From Guillardia theta CCMP2712 (lineage: Eukaryota; Cryptophyceae; Pyrenomonadales; Geminigeraceae), in contig NW_005434671.1 in assembly GCF_000315625.1 (NCBI RefSeq), positions 638,188-702,187 on the forward strand: a stretch of 64,000 nt of DNA, read 5' to 3'. A program made the position numbers and the translations under genes. The notes beneath the pieces were generated by a model. It was not told where the DNA came from. It made no database searches and saw only the letters and a program-made list of their open reading frames with translations. How positions within the stretch are numbered: position 1 is the stretch's first letter; each line of letters begins with the position of its first letter. Positions 54,201 through 64,000 of this stretch are shown here, one piece after another.

Positions 54201-57200
54201 TGGTCTACCCCGCTGACGGCGTTGAGCGGGACGCTGGTGGGGATGATGGCGTTAGCAAGATTGCTGATAGTGATGCGCGACTGATCGCTTGAGGCGAGGT
54301 TGACGTTGGGCTTGAGGCTGACGGTGATGGTGTTGGGCTCACTAGATACAGGCGTCTTCTGTACCATCACGCATGGAAGGAACTGCGGGACGACGACAAA
54401 GAATGGGTCTGTACCGTTCTCGATGCCGTAGATCGACCCGTGAGGACTGGTCATGTTCACCGATACAAACGTCAGGTTGGACCAGCTCGCCAGGTCAGAC
54501 TGTGGTAGTCGCAGCTCGAGGCCAGCTGCTTCGATGGAGATCTGAAGCTTTTGGGAGAACGCAGGGTTTTGTACCTGAAAGGAGAAGTTGTAGATCTTCC
54601 CAGCCTTGAGCGTCGACTGATTTGATACCGTCAGCTCGACTATGCCTTGTCCAGACAAATAGCTTGCACTCCTGCTCGCGCTAGCAGTCGCAAAAAGATC
54701 GCTGCCTTCACCCCCAAGCAGTGAGATCACAGGTTTGGTAACGGCGTTGTCAAAGCCTCGTATGGAGATCTTGTTTCCAGGAATGAGGTCGACATTGGTC
54801 TGCAGCGTGACAAAGATGTTGTTTGGCAGCGAAGATAGCCTGAGACAATGCGCAAGTCAGGTCATACCACACGAAGGCATCAAAGTCTCAAGTAGATACT
54901 CAGCAACACAAAAGCAGGTAAGGCAATACAGGACCACATGTCGCATGTCGGTACATAGCTACTTACGGATTGCTCTGCGCAATAGCCTTGGTTGTGAAGC
55001 GAGGCTCGTCCACGCGGACCAGCGGGTCGCTGCCATTAGGGACACCCAGGAGAGACTCATGCAGAAAGCTCATCGCCACCGTCTTGAAGAGCTTAGTGCC
55101 GTTGGCAAAGATCTGTATATCCGCAGCCCTGACCTCTGCCCCTCCGGGGTTGAGAACGACGAACTCAACCACGTAGACGGTCTCGGCATGTATGGTCTGG
55201 TTCTCGTACACCTGTAGCGTCAATGTGCCATTGTTGAACTGCCCTGCTCCTTGCCTCTCCCCGTCCGTGAAGAGCCTGTCTCCGCCGTTCCCATCAGCAG
55301 GAGAGCTCAGCGAGATCGAGCGATTGGCAATCGCGTTGGTGAAGCCGCTGATAGTGACGTAGGACCCATCGACTGAGCGGAGGTCTACGGTAGCCCGTAG
55401 GACTGCCGTGATCACGTTCGGGTATAGAGCGACAGGAATGCTTTGCTTGATCAGACGAACATCGAAGCGAGGGACTACTATGAGCAGCGGGTTGGACCCG
55501 TTCGTTACTCCTAGCACCTTCTGATTCAGAGTTCCGACGTTCGTCTCTGTATAATTCACAGCTCCATTTGCACGGATCTTCACGAATGGATACGCTTGGT
55601 CAGACGCTGGGTTGGTCAGAGCAAACGAGAACGCGTACTGCACCTCCGCCCTCAGCGTCTGACCTGCTGCTACTGCCAGTATCAAGCTTCCTCCCTGAAA
55701 GTATCCCGATCCCCCGAAGATCTCTGGGCCCTGGTCTACCCCACTGACGGCGTTGAGCGGGACGCTGGTGGGGATGATGGCGTTAGCAAGATTGCTGATA
55801 GTGATGCGCGACTGATCGCTTGAGGCGAGGTTGACGTTGGGCTTGAGGCTGACGGTGATGGTGTTGGGCTCACTAGATATTGGTGTGGCTTGTCGCAATA
55901 TACTTCTGAAAGAAGGATATACCACCAATGGAGGGTCTGTTGCATTCAGAATGCCATAAATTGTCGTTCCGGGCCTGGTCAAGTTCTGGTAGTCCAGGAA
56001 CGTGGTTCCAAAGAAAGCGATCCGTACAGGATTAAGAGCTTGGTCGAAAGCTGGATTTTGAACTGAAATTGTAACTGTGTGCAATACGTTTTGACCTATT
56101 ACTTGTCCAGGACAGAGGAACAGAACCAAGTAGTTCACCTTGTTCGTGACTTGCCACTTCCCGTAACAAAATACATTGGAATCACTGGAGGAAGCTCCAA
56201 GCTTGGTTGAGACAGTGAGAAAGGGATATGCTCCGACTGGATATGATTCATAATTCCCCAGTCCTTCAATCACTACAGTGGAATTATCTGACTCGTAGAA
56301 ATCAGTGGTCGTTGAGAACTGAAGAGTCAGCTGATTGTACAGAAGCGATATGGGAGTTGCTTGTGAAATCGATGCCGTGCCGATCCCAGACACTTTGAGA
56401 GGCGCCTGAAGCGATGGAGCACTCTCCATGAGATCCTTGGGGATCGCAATCGGACCGTTGGACTCTATGAAGACAGGGGGAGAATCTTGAGCAAGGGATG
56501 GATTCAAGAGCTGAAAGGAGAAGACGTACGAGACGTTGGCTTGCAGATCTTTCAACAGCTGTATCGTCAAAGTGCCTGATGACGAGTTCCATGCCCCAGA
56601 TTTTGCAAAATCTGAAGCATTCCCCGAACGTATGAAGATGAGTGGCAGGGAAGGTGTGTTTGACGTCACACTTCCTGTCAATCCAACGATCGTGATGCTG
56701 GTGCTCAGTGCCTGTAGCACAACATTGCTCTGCAAGGTGACTGTTATGTTGTTCGGGCTTGCTTTGTGATCTGCATAAGCATGTCAATATGTACGACAAA
56801 AGTCTCATGTATCAAATGACCTGTGCTCTGACCAATCTTCTTAATGTCAAAATTGCAAATCAACAGCGGAGCTTCATTTCCCTGGCCTTTAGTCATCAGA
56901 AATTCATCCAAGTAATTGTATCCCACGGTGTTGATCACTACTGGGGGGGAACTTTGACCCAAGGGCGAGTTGTACACAGTGAAAGAGAAGATCATAACCA
57001 AGTTTGAGAAGATGATCCGGTTCACCGAGAAGCTCAGGGAGTTAGAGGCATTGGAATAGTCCGCCTTTCCTGTATTGTTCGCAGCATCTGAAAACAGCAA
57101 ATTGCAGTACGTCGATCCACACAACGTGCTAGAAGACAGATCGATACTCTTGGGATTAGATGACCCGTACAGATTCTTAAGTGTGACGTTGGCAAAGGGA

Positions 57201-60200
57201 TAAGAAACTCCAAACGTATTGTATATTTGTAAGGTGACAGTGAGAGTATTTATGACATTCCTGTTTGTATCACTCTGACCAATTTTTGCTATCTGGTATC
57301 CAAAGATAGCGAGCGGTGCATTCAGATATGTCTGGGAATTTAGTGCAACTCTCGCTACAATGGTTCCAGCTGTGAGCCTTTGATAGGCATTGATGCTTAG
57401 TGTTGGAGCTGATTGCCCAGTAGATGGATTTTGTATCGTGAATGAAAGATGATATGTGAAATTGCCAATACTTTGATTGCAAACAAACAGAGATAGTTCT
57501 TTCTTGCTGTTGTCCCATGCACCAAACCCAGGTGTTCCTGCGGAATTACAAAAGTGGAGATTGCATCGTTGAGAGTTACATCTGGAATCAGTTGATTTGT
57601 CTGTAAGGGCAACAGAGTTGCCGCTCCAAACAGCACCGGAAAAGTTGGAGATGAGAATAACGCCTGTGTTTTCAAAGGCATTCCTGGAATGAGACAAGGG
57701 TCAAAAAAGATGAACTTCCCCGAAAACAAAAAGAGACCGGAAAGAAAACTTCAAGGTGATATTATTCGATGCTGATCGCGATGATGTAGATTGAAACGAA
57801 TCAGATCCAGAGTAAAGCCCGGCGATCAGGAAGGGAGCGAGGTTCCCAGATCCAGATATCATCCTGCTCGTCATGATTTGTGACCAGAGACTGAAGGAAA
57901 CGGATTCAGCTAGCACAAGAGAGTCAACTCAACGCTTACAGCCCGCCTCTTGAGTCTCGAAAGAGATATATGTCTATCTCAGGAGCATCTTGTCCGACAA
58001 CATTGTTTGCAAGAACAAAGGAGAATGCATATTCTTGGAGCGCAACAGTAGTACGGAACACGGTGATTGCGAGGCAGTTGCTTGCGAGGTCTTTGTTGTT
58101 GACCTTGTAAACTCCATTGTACCATTTGCCTAAGGGGGAGAAATCGGATGTGAAAGTAGATGCCCCTACGTCAGAGAGGGTGAGGGTCTGCGTTGACGCG
58201 GTGGTTGCCCCTATCAGATTGCAGATCACGACCGTGTGGAACGAAGTGCTTGATAAGGACGCCCTTGTGCTCAGCCTGACCGTGATTGTGTTTGTTGCCC
58301 CCTGACCCGACAAGAAAGGATGAGTAAAAACCTGAGAGTGGAGCACTGAGGAGAGGTACCTGGAAATAGCTTGACTGCGTGATGGTTCTACTCAGAAATT
58401 CGTTGATGAGCAGCGGTGCAGTATTCCCGTCTCCCTTCGTCATCTCTGTCTTTGCAACTATGATCTTCGAGTCCCGCAGTACTTGAATCGTGATGTTGGG
58501 CGACTCTTGCCCTATCAGTGGGTTCGTGATCTGCAGTTGCACTGTGTAGGTTGTGGCTGCTTGGAAATCCTGCTGGGTTGATAATACCAATTGGTAACCT
58601 GACGATGCTGTCAGCCTTTGTCAGAAATAATTCTACAACGATCACTCACTCGTTGTATCCCACGAGTAGACCTGAAAGATTGCAGGATTGAACAGCGATA
58701 GCGAAGAAGCACCTTTCAAACAGCACATGGAGAAATATAGCGTCCCCCCTGACGCGGTAAAAGTAGAGATACTCTGCAAGTTGATGGTCAACACGTTGCC
58801 CACGGCCCCTGGGTTTGTAGAGGATTGTGAGATGGTCTTGACCTTCAGGTCGGTTATGAACAGAGGCGCATCCACACCCGAGGCCTTGTCCATCAAGAAG
58901 TTTTCTGTCTGGAACAAAGTGGCCGTTGACGCCGCGATGTAAAGATCCGGGGAGAACTGTCCTTGGCTGGGATTTTTCATGTCAAAGAAGAAAGTATACA
59001 ACTTCCCGGAAACGATCTTCGAGGTTGGAGTGAGAATCAAAGTTCCAGACGTTTGCTGCCAGTTGGCAACCGTTCCCCAGTCAGCATTGGAACCGTCGGG
59101 ATATGCGATCGGAAAGCTGGAGCTTGATTCAGATGCAGTGCTGACAAGTCCTTGTATCGTAAATTTTGAGGTAGGTGAAGTGGGGAAATCGAGTTTTGTA
59201 ATGATCTGAACTGTGATTCTGTTCACCTCACGTAGAATAGACGTGTTTTGCGAAATATTCTTGACAGCAAAAGGAAATATTGTTTCCAAGGGATTCGAAC
59301 CATTCGGAACTCCAAAAATTGCCGTATTTGGTGCAATTAGGGTGGCTGTCTGTATTCTTGATCGTAGATATGATGAAGTGGTTGTACTTTGCAGAGCTTT
59401 AACATCGCCTCCAAGGTAGATGGTAGAGAATGATTGTTCTTTGTTTGGATTGACCAAGTCAAATGAAATCAGGACCTCTGAGTTGGCTGGAACACCAAAG
59501 AAATCAACTTTGAGGATCAAAGTCCCATTGCTGTACCAAACACCTTTGGAAACGTAGAACGAATTAGTTGTTGTGACAGGGAAAGACATATCAGTGGGAG
59601 TTGCACTTTCAAAGAGACCGGACACTGTGATTGTTGAAGCTTCTGGCATATCACTGGTGGCAGAAAAGCGAATGTTGATGCTATTTGTTGACTTTGCCAA
59701 AGGATTGTCTTGGCTGGATGTAGTTCAGCAAGAAGCGACGAAGAACATGGTCATACCTTATTTCTTTGATGGCAAAAACAGTTTGTTCAACAAGCAAAAT
59801 TTGTGCTCCGCCTTGAATTCCAAGAATGTCTGAGAAGTCTTTTTCTAGTGGTTCGCTTGCAAAATACGAGTTCCCACGACCGTCAGTTCTAACTAGGGTG
59901 CCTTCGATCGCTACAACTGGAGATGTCTGTGCAGAATCCGGGTTCAGAATCTATGACAGGTGTTAGTCTAGTTTCCTTGAGGACTGTTTGTTTACCCTGA
60001 AAGATAGTGTGTATACATTCGAAGAGCTCAAATCAAACTTAACTGCTGCTTGTAGAATTCCTGGATCTTGGATAAAAACTCCACAAGTACCAAAGTAAGC
60101 CAATGAATATGAATCTGAAAGTATTTCCAGACAATTTGTATTCTCACTCCCAGCTTTATATAGCCCTGATGAAGTGATCTTAGCACAATTATAACAAGGT

Positions 60201-60894
60201 CAGAGCTGAAATCACCTGTTATATTCAGAACAGATCCTGCAGGAATATTGCAGTTGGCTTTCAGCTGGATCAAAATGGTGTTGAGCACGCCGACTAGAGG
60301 GACGAATTGAGATACGAATGCCTGTAGAGGACCTTCAGACACCAGCATGTCAAGAGCAGATCATCTTGCCGTGGTGAAGTATGGTTGGATCACGTACAGC
60401 GGCATTCCTCCTAAGTCCACACCATAGACAGATAAGGCGCTGCTTGTCACCAGTTGAAAACTGTTTGACCCTGAGCCATTTGCAGCGATGGAGATAGAAG
60501 GGGCGCTTTGACTAGTCGCTGGGTTGACAACAACAAGAGAGAACGCATAGGTCGTGCCCTGAGCGATGCTCTGCGCGGACTTCAAGGGCAACACCAGCAA
60601 ATCCCCTTCCCAATAGACGCCTGAGAACAGACTGCTGCCGATGTTGCTCCCCGACGCCTCAATCCCGACCGTCTTCTCTGATCGTACGCTTTGCATGTTC
60701 TTGAAGAACACAGCAGAACCCTGACTACCTTGGATATTCAAGTTGGATGCGAGAGTGACCGACAGAATGTTCAGCCCCCTGGTCAGCGGGAAATCTTGAT
60801 TCATGCTGGCACTCGAAAAATCGTTGGCACGACCGGGAACACAAAGGGTGAGAGCAAGGAGGAGCCGTGCTGTCAGGCAGGCATCCCCCAGCAT
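45293..60894 (-). CDS. Giant secreted protein: about 31 degenerate repeats plus kelch-like C-terminus (multi-exon)
   Basis: The ATG at 60894 starts a signal peptide (LLLALTLCVPGRA). Through to about 46430 the exons encode about 31 related units of about 130-170 aa. Each starts near [IV]xQS.P, followed by NTITVSL, then ITISGL, a GTL strand, an aromatic-Y-x-F-S-F strand, NP and Q-SP-V-I. Examples are VGQSSPYPGANNTVSVTIAL (48310 and 46910), ISQSTPSQISRNRITLLF (50860) and IKQSIPVALYPNVITAV (55440). The pattern suggests repeated beta-sandwich domains, and many NxS/T sequons fit secretion. The end (46430-45293) has kelch-like units: IILAGGFDQ, DVYESKDG, LLVIGG, NDIWISYDG, RLSDVWQSTDG and FSDVWVSADNG, stop at 45293. 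Introns of about 50-130 nt occur, several just after the QS.P motif. Total is about 4,700 aa. No membrane anchor was noticed. A cell-surface or matrix role is inferred. Confidence 0.8.
46915..48926 (-). repeat. About 610-bp near-identical duplication, 1401 bp apart
   Basis: 46915-47525 and 48316-48926 differ by only a few bases (e.g. TCCTACC/TCCTACA, TGCACCTG/TGCATCTG, GTGACAG/GTGACGG). Both encode VWALRNIGQSSPYPVANN through ITK[ED]VGQSSPYPGANN of the giant protein. The offset of 1401 bp is divisible by three, so the frame is kept. Confidence 0.9.
52130..55880 (-). repeat. Tandem 1531-bp unit (about 2.4 copies) inside the giant gene
   Basis: Sequence repeats with a constant offset of 1531 bp (e.g. 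53204 and 54735; 53439 and 54970; 52534, 54065 and 55596). Each full unit contains a 127-nt intron (53309-53435 in one copy) and 1404 coding bases, i.e. exactly 468 codons or three 156-aa domains. Copies are near identical except for patches (52369-52410; 55516-55570), which suggests gene conversion. Confidence 0.9.
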
Positions 60895-61438
60895 CTTCGT
60901 CTCAGCCCCCTCCTCCTCTCTTAGCCTTCTTCTCCTTCACTGTCATGCCGCCAGTTTCTATCTTGACAACCTTGACAGGAAGCGACGGGCCCCCCTCAGC
61001 TCGGAGGTTGGGCCTCGGCGCCCCGGCGGGGGCCCCGGGCCCCGGGGCCCAGCCCGGCGGGCGAGGCCTGGGCCGCCGCCTACGGTACTAGCCCGCAGTG
61101 TCGTGGGTGACTGACTAGCTTTACTCAGTATCAGGATCATAGTCTACAAGTCTGCCTAAAGACGGGGGAGCCTGTGTCGCAGTCTGAGCCTACAGAGAAG
61201 TTACCTCCCGCTTGAAGGCCCTCACTAAGTGAGTGCAGTTGGCCCGTGCGTTAGTGTCAGGGTCAAGTCTCCTCTACTCTCCTGACCCTCTTTACCCTGA
61301 TTGTCTTCGTACAACTGGAACTTTCAGGCTTTAACTTAACTTTGAGTACTACCCGGGTCCCGACCCTCACCAGGGATAAACTGAATTTTGAGCACCGAGG
61401 CGGGCCCTTTTTAAGGTCTCCTTGGCCCCCATTTCGGA
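60895..61438. other. Divergent intergenic region with GC-rich palindromic block
   Basis: This is the space between the giant gene (minus) and the zinc-finger gene (plus). It contains an extreme GC block at about 61005-61090 (GGGGGCCCCGGGCCCCGGGG with nested palindromes). No gene is recognised. It must include both promoters. Confidence 0.5.
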
Positions 61439-62996
61439 ATGGCGGCAGGGGCTGGGTTAATGGCGTTCCTCGTCCTGCATGGTGCATTCGACCCTCTGAG
61501 CACGAAGAGCAGGCATGTTTCCTCCTCGTGCTTCTTTGCTCCCAGACCTCGAACCATGTCTTCTCTCTTGATGTCAAGCGATATGAAGCGAGGCAGCCAT
61601 GCAGGACTCAAGTATTCGTGCGAAGTTTGTGGCTGCTCATTCGCTCGCCTAAAGAGTCTGAAGGAGCACGAGCAAGGAAAGCAGCACGAGATGAATCTCA
61701 AAGCAGTCCCTCTCATAATTTCTTCATGCGCTGCCTCGTTCAAAATTGCTGAGGGCGTTCTGACCAAGGAAGAAATAAAGCGATGCATAGCGAGCTCATA
61801 TCGGGGGGATGAAACGCTGCCCAACGACGGCGTGGAACTAATCACAGAGAGTCAGGTAGCATTAGAAGTAAAGGTTCTAACCCATCAATTGTGATGAAAT
61901 TTATTGTCAGATCGTTGCAGCATGGAATTGGTTGGACTTGAAGACTTTCCCTTCCATCGATGCCGCCTCTCCTGTGGTCCTTCTACCGAGCTTCTCTACT
62001 CGCATTGATGCATTTTAAGCTACAGACTTATGCAGACCTTTCTCACGTATCAAAAGCAAGATTTTTCAAGTATTTGTCAGAGTTGATACCACAAATCTTT
62101 GGAATCCCTGAAACTTTCGCACTCATCAACTCGCGGTGGATACCCTTCTCTCAAACGTGGTTTCATGATTGACATGTCGAGCAGTCCCTTTGAAAAGCAA
62201 AAGGTTTTCGACGTGTTTGTATGTGGCGAATTGTTTAAGCTCATTGAAGACCTCGTTGTAGCGATTGGGCGGTGACGTCATGCACTATCGCACGACAGAA
62301 ATGATTTTTTAACCACGCAGGGTGCAATCTTGTCGAAAGATCATCATTTTATCATGCCTTGAAGGGCTCCTTCCGTTCTTGCTCAAATGCCGCTTCCCCA
62401 AGATTGAAATTGTTGTTTGAGGCTGCTGTGAAACTCTCTGATCTTCAGGCAGGTCATACAAGGAAACTCACTTGAGCAGAGCACCGGCAGCTGGATCAGC
62501 ACCTTCTGTGAAGTCATTGATGCTGCAAACGGTGTTTGGAGCAAAGAAGATGTCAGCATGAGCTTAACCATGAGGAGTAGTCGTTGCTGGAAAGACGAGC
62601 TTGACCCTGAGACTCTGGTCTTTTGTGGACGGAGTTCGAACCACGAAGTCTTAGAATGTATCACTGAAGCGAAGAAAAAGAGCAGTATTTGGGCTGTTGT
62701 TCCTGACCATGACGAGAATGGATTCTTCAACAAATTTAGAGCAAACCTACACAATGATTCTTTTACATCCGACATTGCATATGCTCTCAGTAGCGGAGTT
62801 CTTGCACACAGGTTAGTCATCCAACCTTCATTATTGTCCATGAACGATTTGTTACCAGATTTCAAGGGCAAATGATATCAGAGATAGACAAGGGGTTGAG
62901 TGACAGATACCTCTTCATTGCAGGTGGACTGAATACTAGCACTAAGCCTTTCGGCATTGGAAGAAAAGTTCGCAGCAAAGTGCGATCACAGCAGTG
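61439..62996 (+). CDS. C2H2 zinc-finger protein, spliced, function unknown
   Basis: The ATG at 61439 begins a short hydrophobic leader (MAAGAGLMAFLVLHGA) followed by Phe and a Ser/Arg/Thr-rich stretch, which may be a plastid leader. A single matrin/U1-like C2H2 finger follows (YSCEVCGCSFARLKSLKEHE, then HEMN; C-x2-C-x12-H-x5-H). After about 61866 short introns separate exons reading IVAAWNWLDLKTFPSIDAAS, SSPFEKQKVFDVF, then STFCEVIDAANGVWSKEDVS ... ELDPETLVFCGRSSNHEVLE (62470-62815) and FQGQMISEIDKGLSDRYLF with KPFGIGRKVRSKVRSQQ-stop (62996). The joins between 61900 and 62450 are not firm. Presence of the finger suggests RNA or DNA binding; the C-terminal part matches nothing I know. Confidence 0.6.
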
Positions 62997-63327
62997 AGAA
63001 AGATTTGTAAATAATTGTATCGTTTAGACTCTTTTAAAACTGTTTATGAATATTGAGGAAAAGGTGAAGCAACATTCTCAAAACAAAGCGAACGGATTCT
63101 TCGTCGTTACAAGCGCAATGGCTGCAATGCTTTGGTCCATCAGAAGATAGCACATCGACGAACAGCTTCAACTCCGAGATTCGCATCGGAAGGGAAATAC
63201 AATTCACAATGTCCTTTCAAAAAATAGAGATTAACTCCAGAGACCAACCTGTGGAACCTTGTATCGCGAAGTTTTGTACATCTGAGCAGATCATCGTGCA
63301 CGTTCAGTGTAAAAAACGGTCAAGCCT
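62997..63327. other. No gene recognised
   Basis: AT-rich spacer between the 3' ends of two convergent genes. No motif or repeat stands out. Confidence 0.5.
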
Positions 63328-63999
63328 TCAGACTCGATGATTTTGCCTCTTGGGCACGGGAGCAAATATTTGCACCCTCCGATTTTTGCAGTCAGCCACA
63401 ACGATATTTCCACTCTCATCGACGGCAACTCCACCCGGCACGTTCAACTCACCGAGTTTCGAGCCACTAGAACCGATTGATCGCACAAACCTCCCGTTGG
63501 CATCAAGTACTTGCAGCCTATGATTCTTAGCATCCGCTACAACAATGTTTCCCGCCTCATCCAATGCCAAACCCATGGGGCAATTGAATTCCCCTTCGCT
63601 CTCTCCTTGCCGCCCCCAAACGCACACGAAGTCGCCGTCGTCAGTAAAGACCTGCAGGCGATTGTTCTGACAATCAGACACAACTATTCTCCCGCTCTTG
63701 TCTACAACCACGCCAACTGGGGCGTTAAGTTCCCCATTGCCATCTCCCGCCTTCCCGAATGTCCTGAGGAAGGTACCATCCGCTGCGAAGACCTGTATCC
63801 GATGATTACCCCAGTCTGACACGAAAATGTTCTGTTTTCCATCGAAAGCAACTCCCATAGGATACATGAGTTCCCCATCCCCCTTGCCCTCTCGCCCCAT
63901 TGTACACGCCATTCCCCCATCCTTGGCAAAAACTTGCACTCGATGATTTCTAGAATCGGCAACAGCAAAACGTCCATGCGAATCGATCGCAATGCCGAC
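63328..63999 (-). CDS. NHL-repeat beta-propeller protein (partial, 5' end outside window)
   Basis: The frame is open from the right edge (GIAIDSHGRFAVADSRNHRV) to TGA at 63328, so the start lies beyond 64000. It comprises about five NHL repeats of about 46 aa: PMGVAFDGKQNIFVSDWGNH, APVGVVVDKSGRIVVSDCQN, CPMGLALDEAGNIVVADAKN and VPGGVAVDESGNIVVADCKN, each followed by R[RIL]QVF/L. The last repeat is nearly at the C-terminus (PVPKRQNHRV). NHL propellers bind protein or RNA, in TRIM/Brat-type proteins or in secreted and membrane proteins. Which class applies cannot be judged from the fragment. Confidence 0.9.
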   Translation of the reverse strand, partial: VGIAIDSHGRFAVADSRNHRVQVFAKDGGMACTMGREGKGDGELMYPMGVAFDGKQNIFVSDWGNHRIQVFAADGTFLRTFGKAGDGNGELNAPVGVVVDKSGRIVVSDCQNNRLQVFTDDGDFVCVWGRQGESEGEFNCPMGLALDEAGNIVVADAKNHRLQVLDANGRFVRSIGSSGSKLGELNVPGGVAVDESGNIVVADCKNRRVQIFAPVPKRQNHRV

Positions 64000-64000
64000 C

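Overview
The window is nuclear DNA of a unicellular alga, most likely a cryptophyte of the Guillardia theta type. That assignment is inferred from the sequence alone. Supporting observations are spliced genes with very short introns (about 38-51 nt), two or three proteins with a signal peptide followed by a plastid-transit-like leader (HCF101 with Phe after the predicted cleavage site, a [2Fe-2S] ferredoxin, possibly a zinc-finger protein), a four-domain cation channel, a ciliary RPGRIP1L-like protein and very large secreted repeat proteins. There is one 100-N assembly gap (32124-32223). Exon joins were made by eye from GT/AG sites and reading frame, so multi-exon spans are better supported than single exon ends.

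Layout. (i) 1-8.8 kb is an accessory region. It starts with a CT-rich repeat, then a frame-shifted, 5'-truncated Fanzor (eukaryotic TnpB-like RNA-guided nuclease) on the minus strand, then about 6.3 kb of nested pieces of one retroelement family. The family encodes a CCHC-type zinc finger, a restriction-endonuclease-like region and an acidic Ser/Pro-rich tail. Many pieces are short fragments that share the same 3' end and lie inside other copies, several with 5-7 bp target duplications. An older copy lies at 8.27-8.83 kb. (ii) 9.0-11.1 kb (+) is a PGAP5/Cdc1-type GPI-anchor-remodelling phosphoesterase. (iii) 11.4-16.4 kb (-) is a secreted-type protein with an ephrin-receptor-like Cys-rich repeat, IPT/TIG domains, coiled coil and PDZ. 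(iv) 16.9-26.9 kb is a compact set: LRR protein (+), plastid HCF101 Fe-S scaffold (-), a secreted protein with an exact internal duplication (+), an A20/AN1 zinc-finger protein (-), a ferredoxin with an extra Cys-rich tail (+), and an acidic protein leading into an acyl-protein-thioesterase-like domain without its catalytic serine (+). (v) 27.0-35.8 kb (-) is a four-domain voltage-gated cation channel whose introns are full of simple repeats. (vi) 36.2-42.4 kb (+) holds an RPGRIP1L-like transition-zone protein and one unresolved gene. (vii) 42.4-45.1 kb (-) is a long coiled-coil protein. (viii) 45.3-60.9 kb (-) is one giant secreted protein of about 31 related repeats ending in kelch-like repeats, with recent internal tandem duplications. 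(ix) 61.4-64 kb holds a C2H2 zinc-finger protein (+) and a partial NHL-repeat protein (-).

Functional links are modest. HCF101 (Fe-S cluster delivery) and the ferredoxin (Fe-S electron carrier) are both plastid-type. PGAP5, the giant protein and the IPT/PDZ protein concern the secretory route and cell surface. The RPGRIP1L homologue and possibly the channel fit a flagellated cell.
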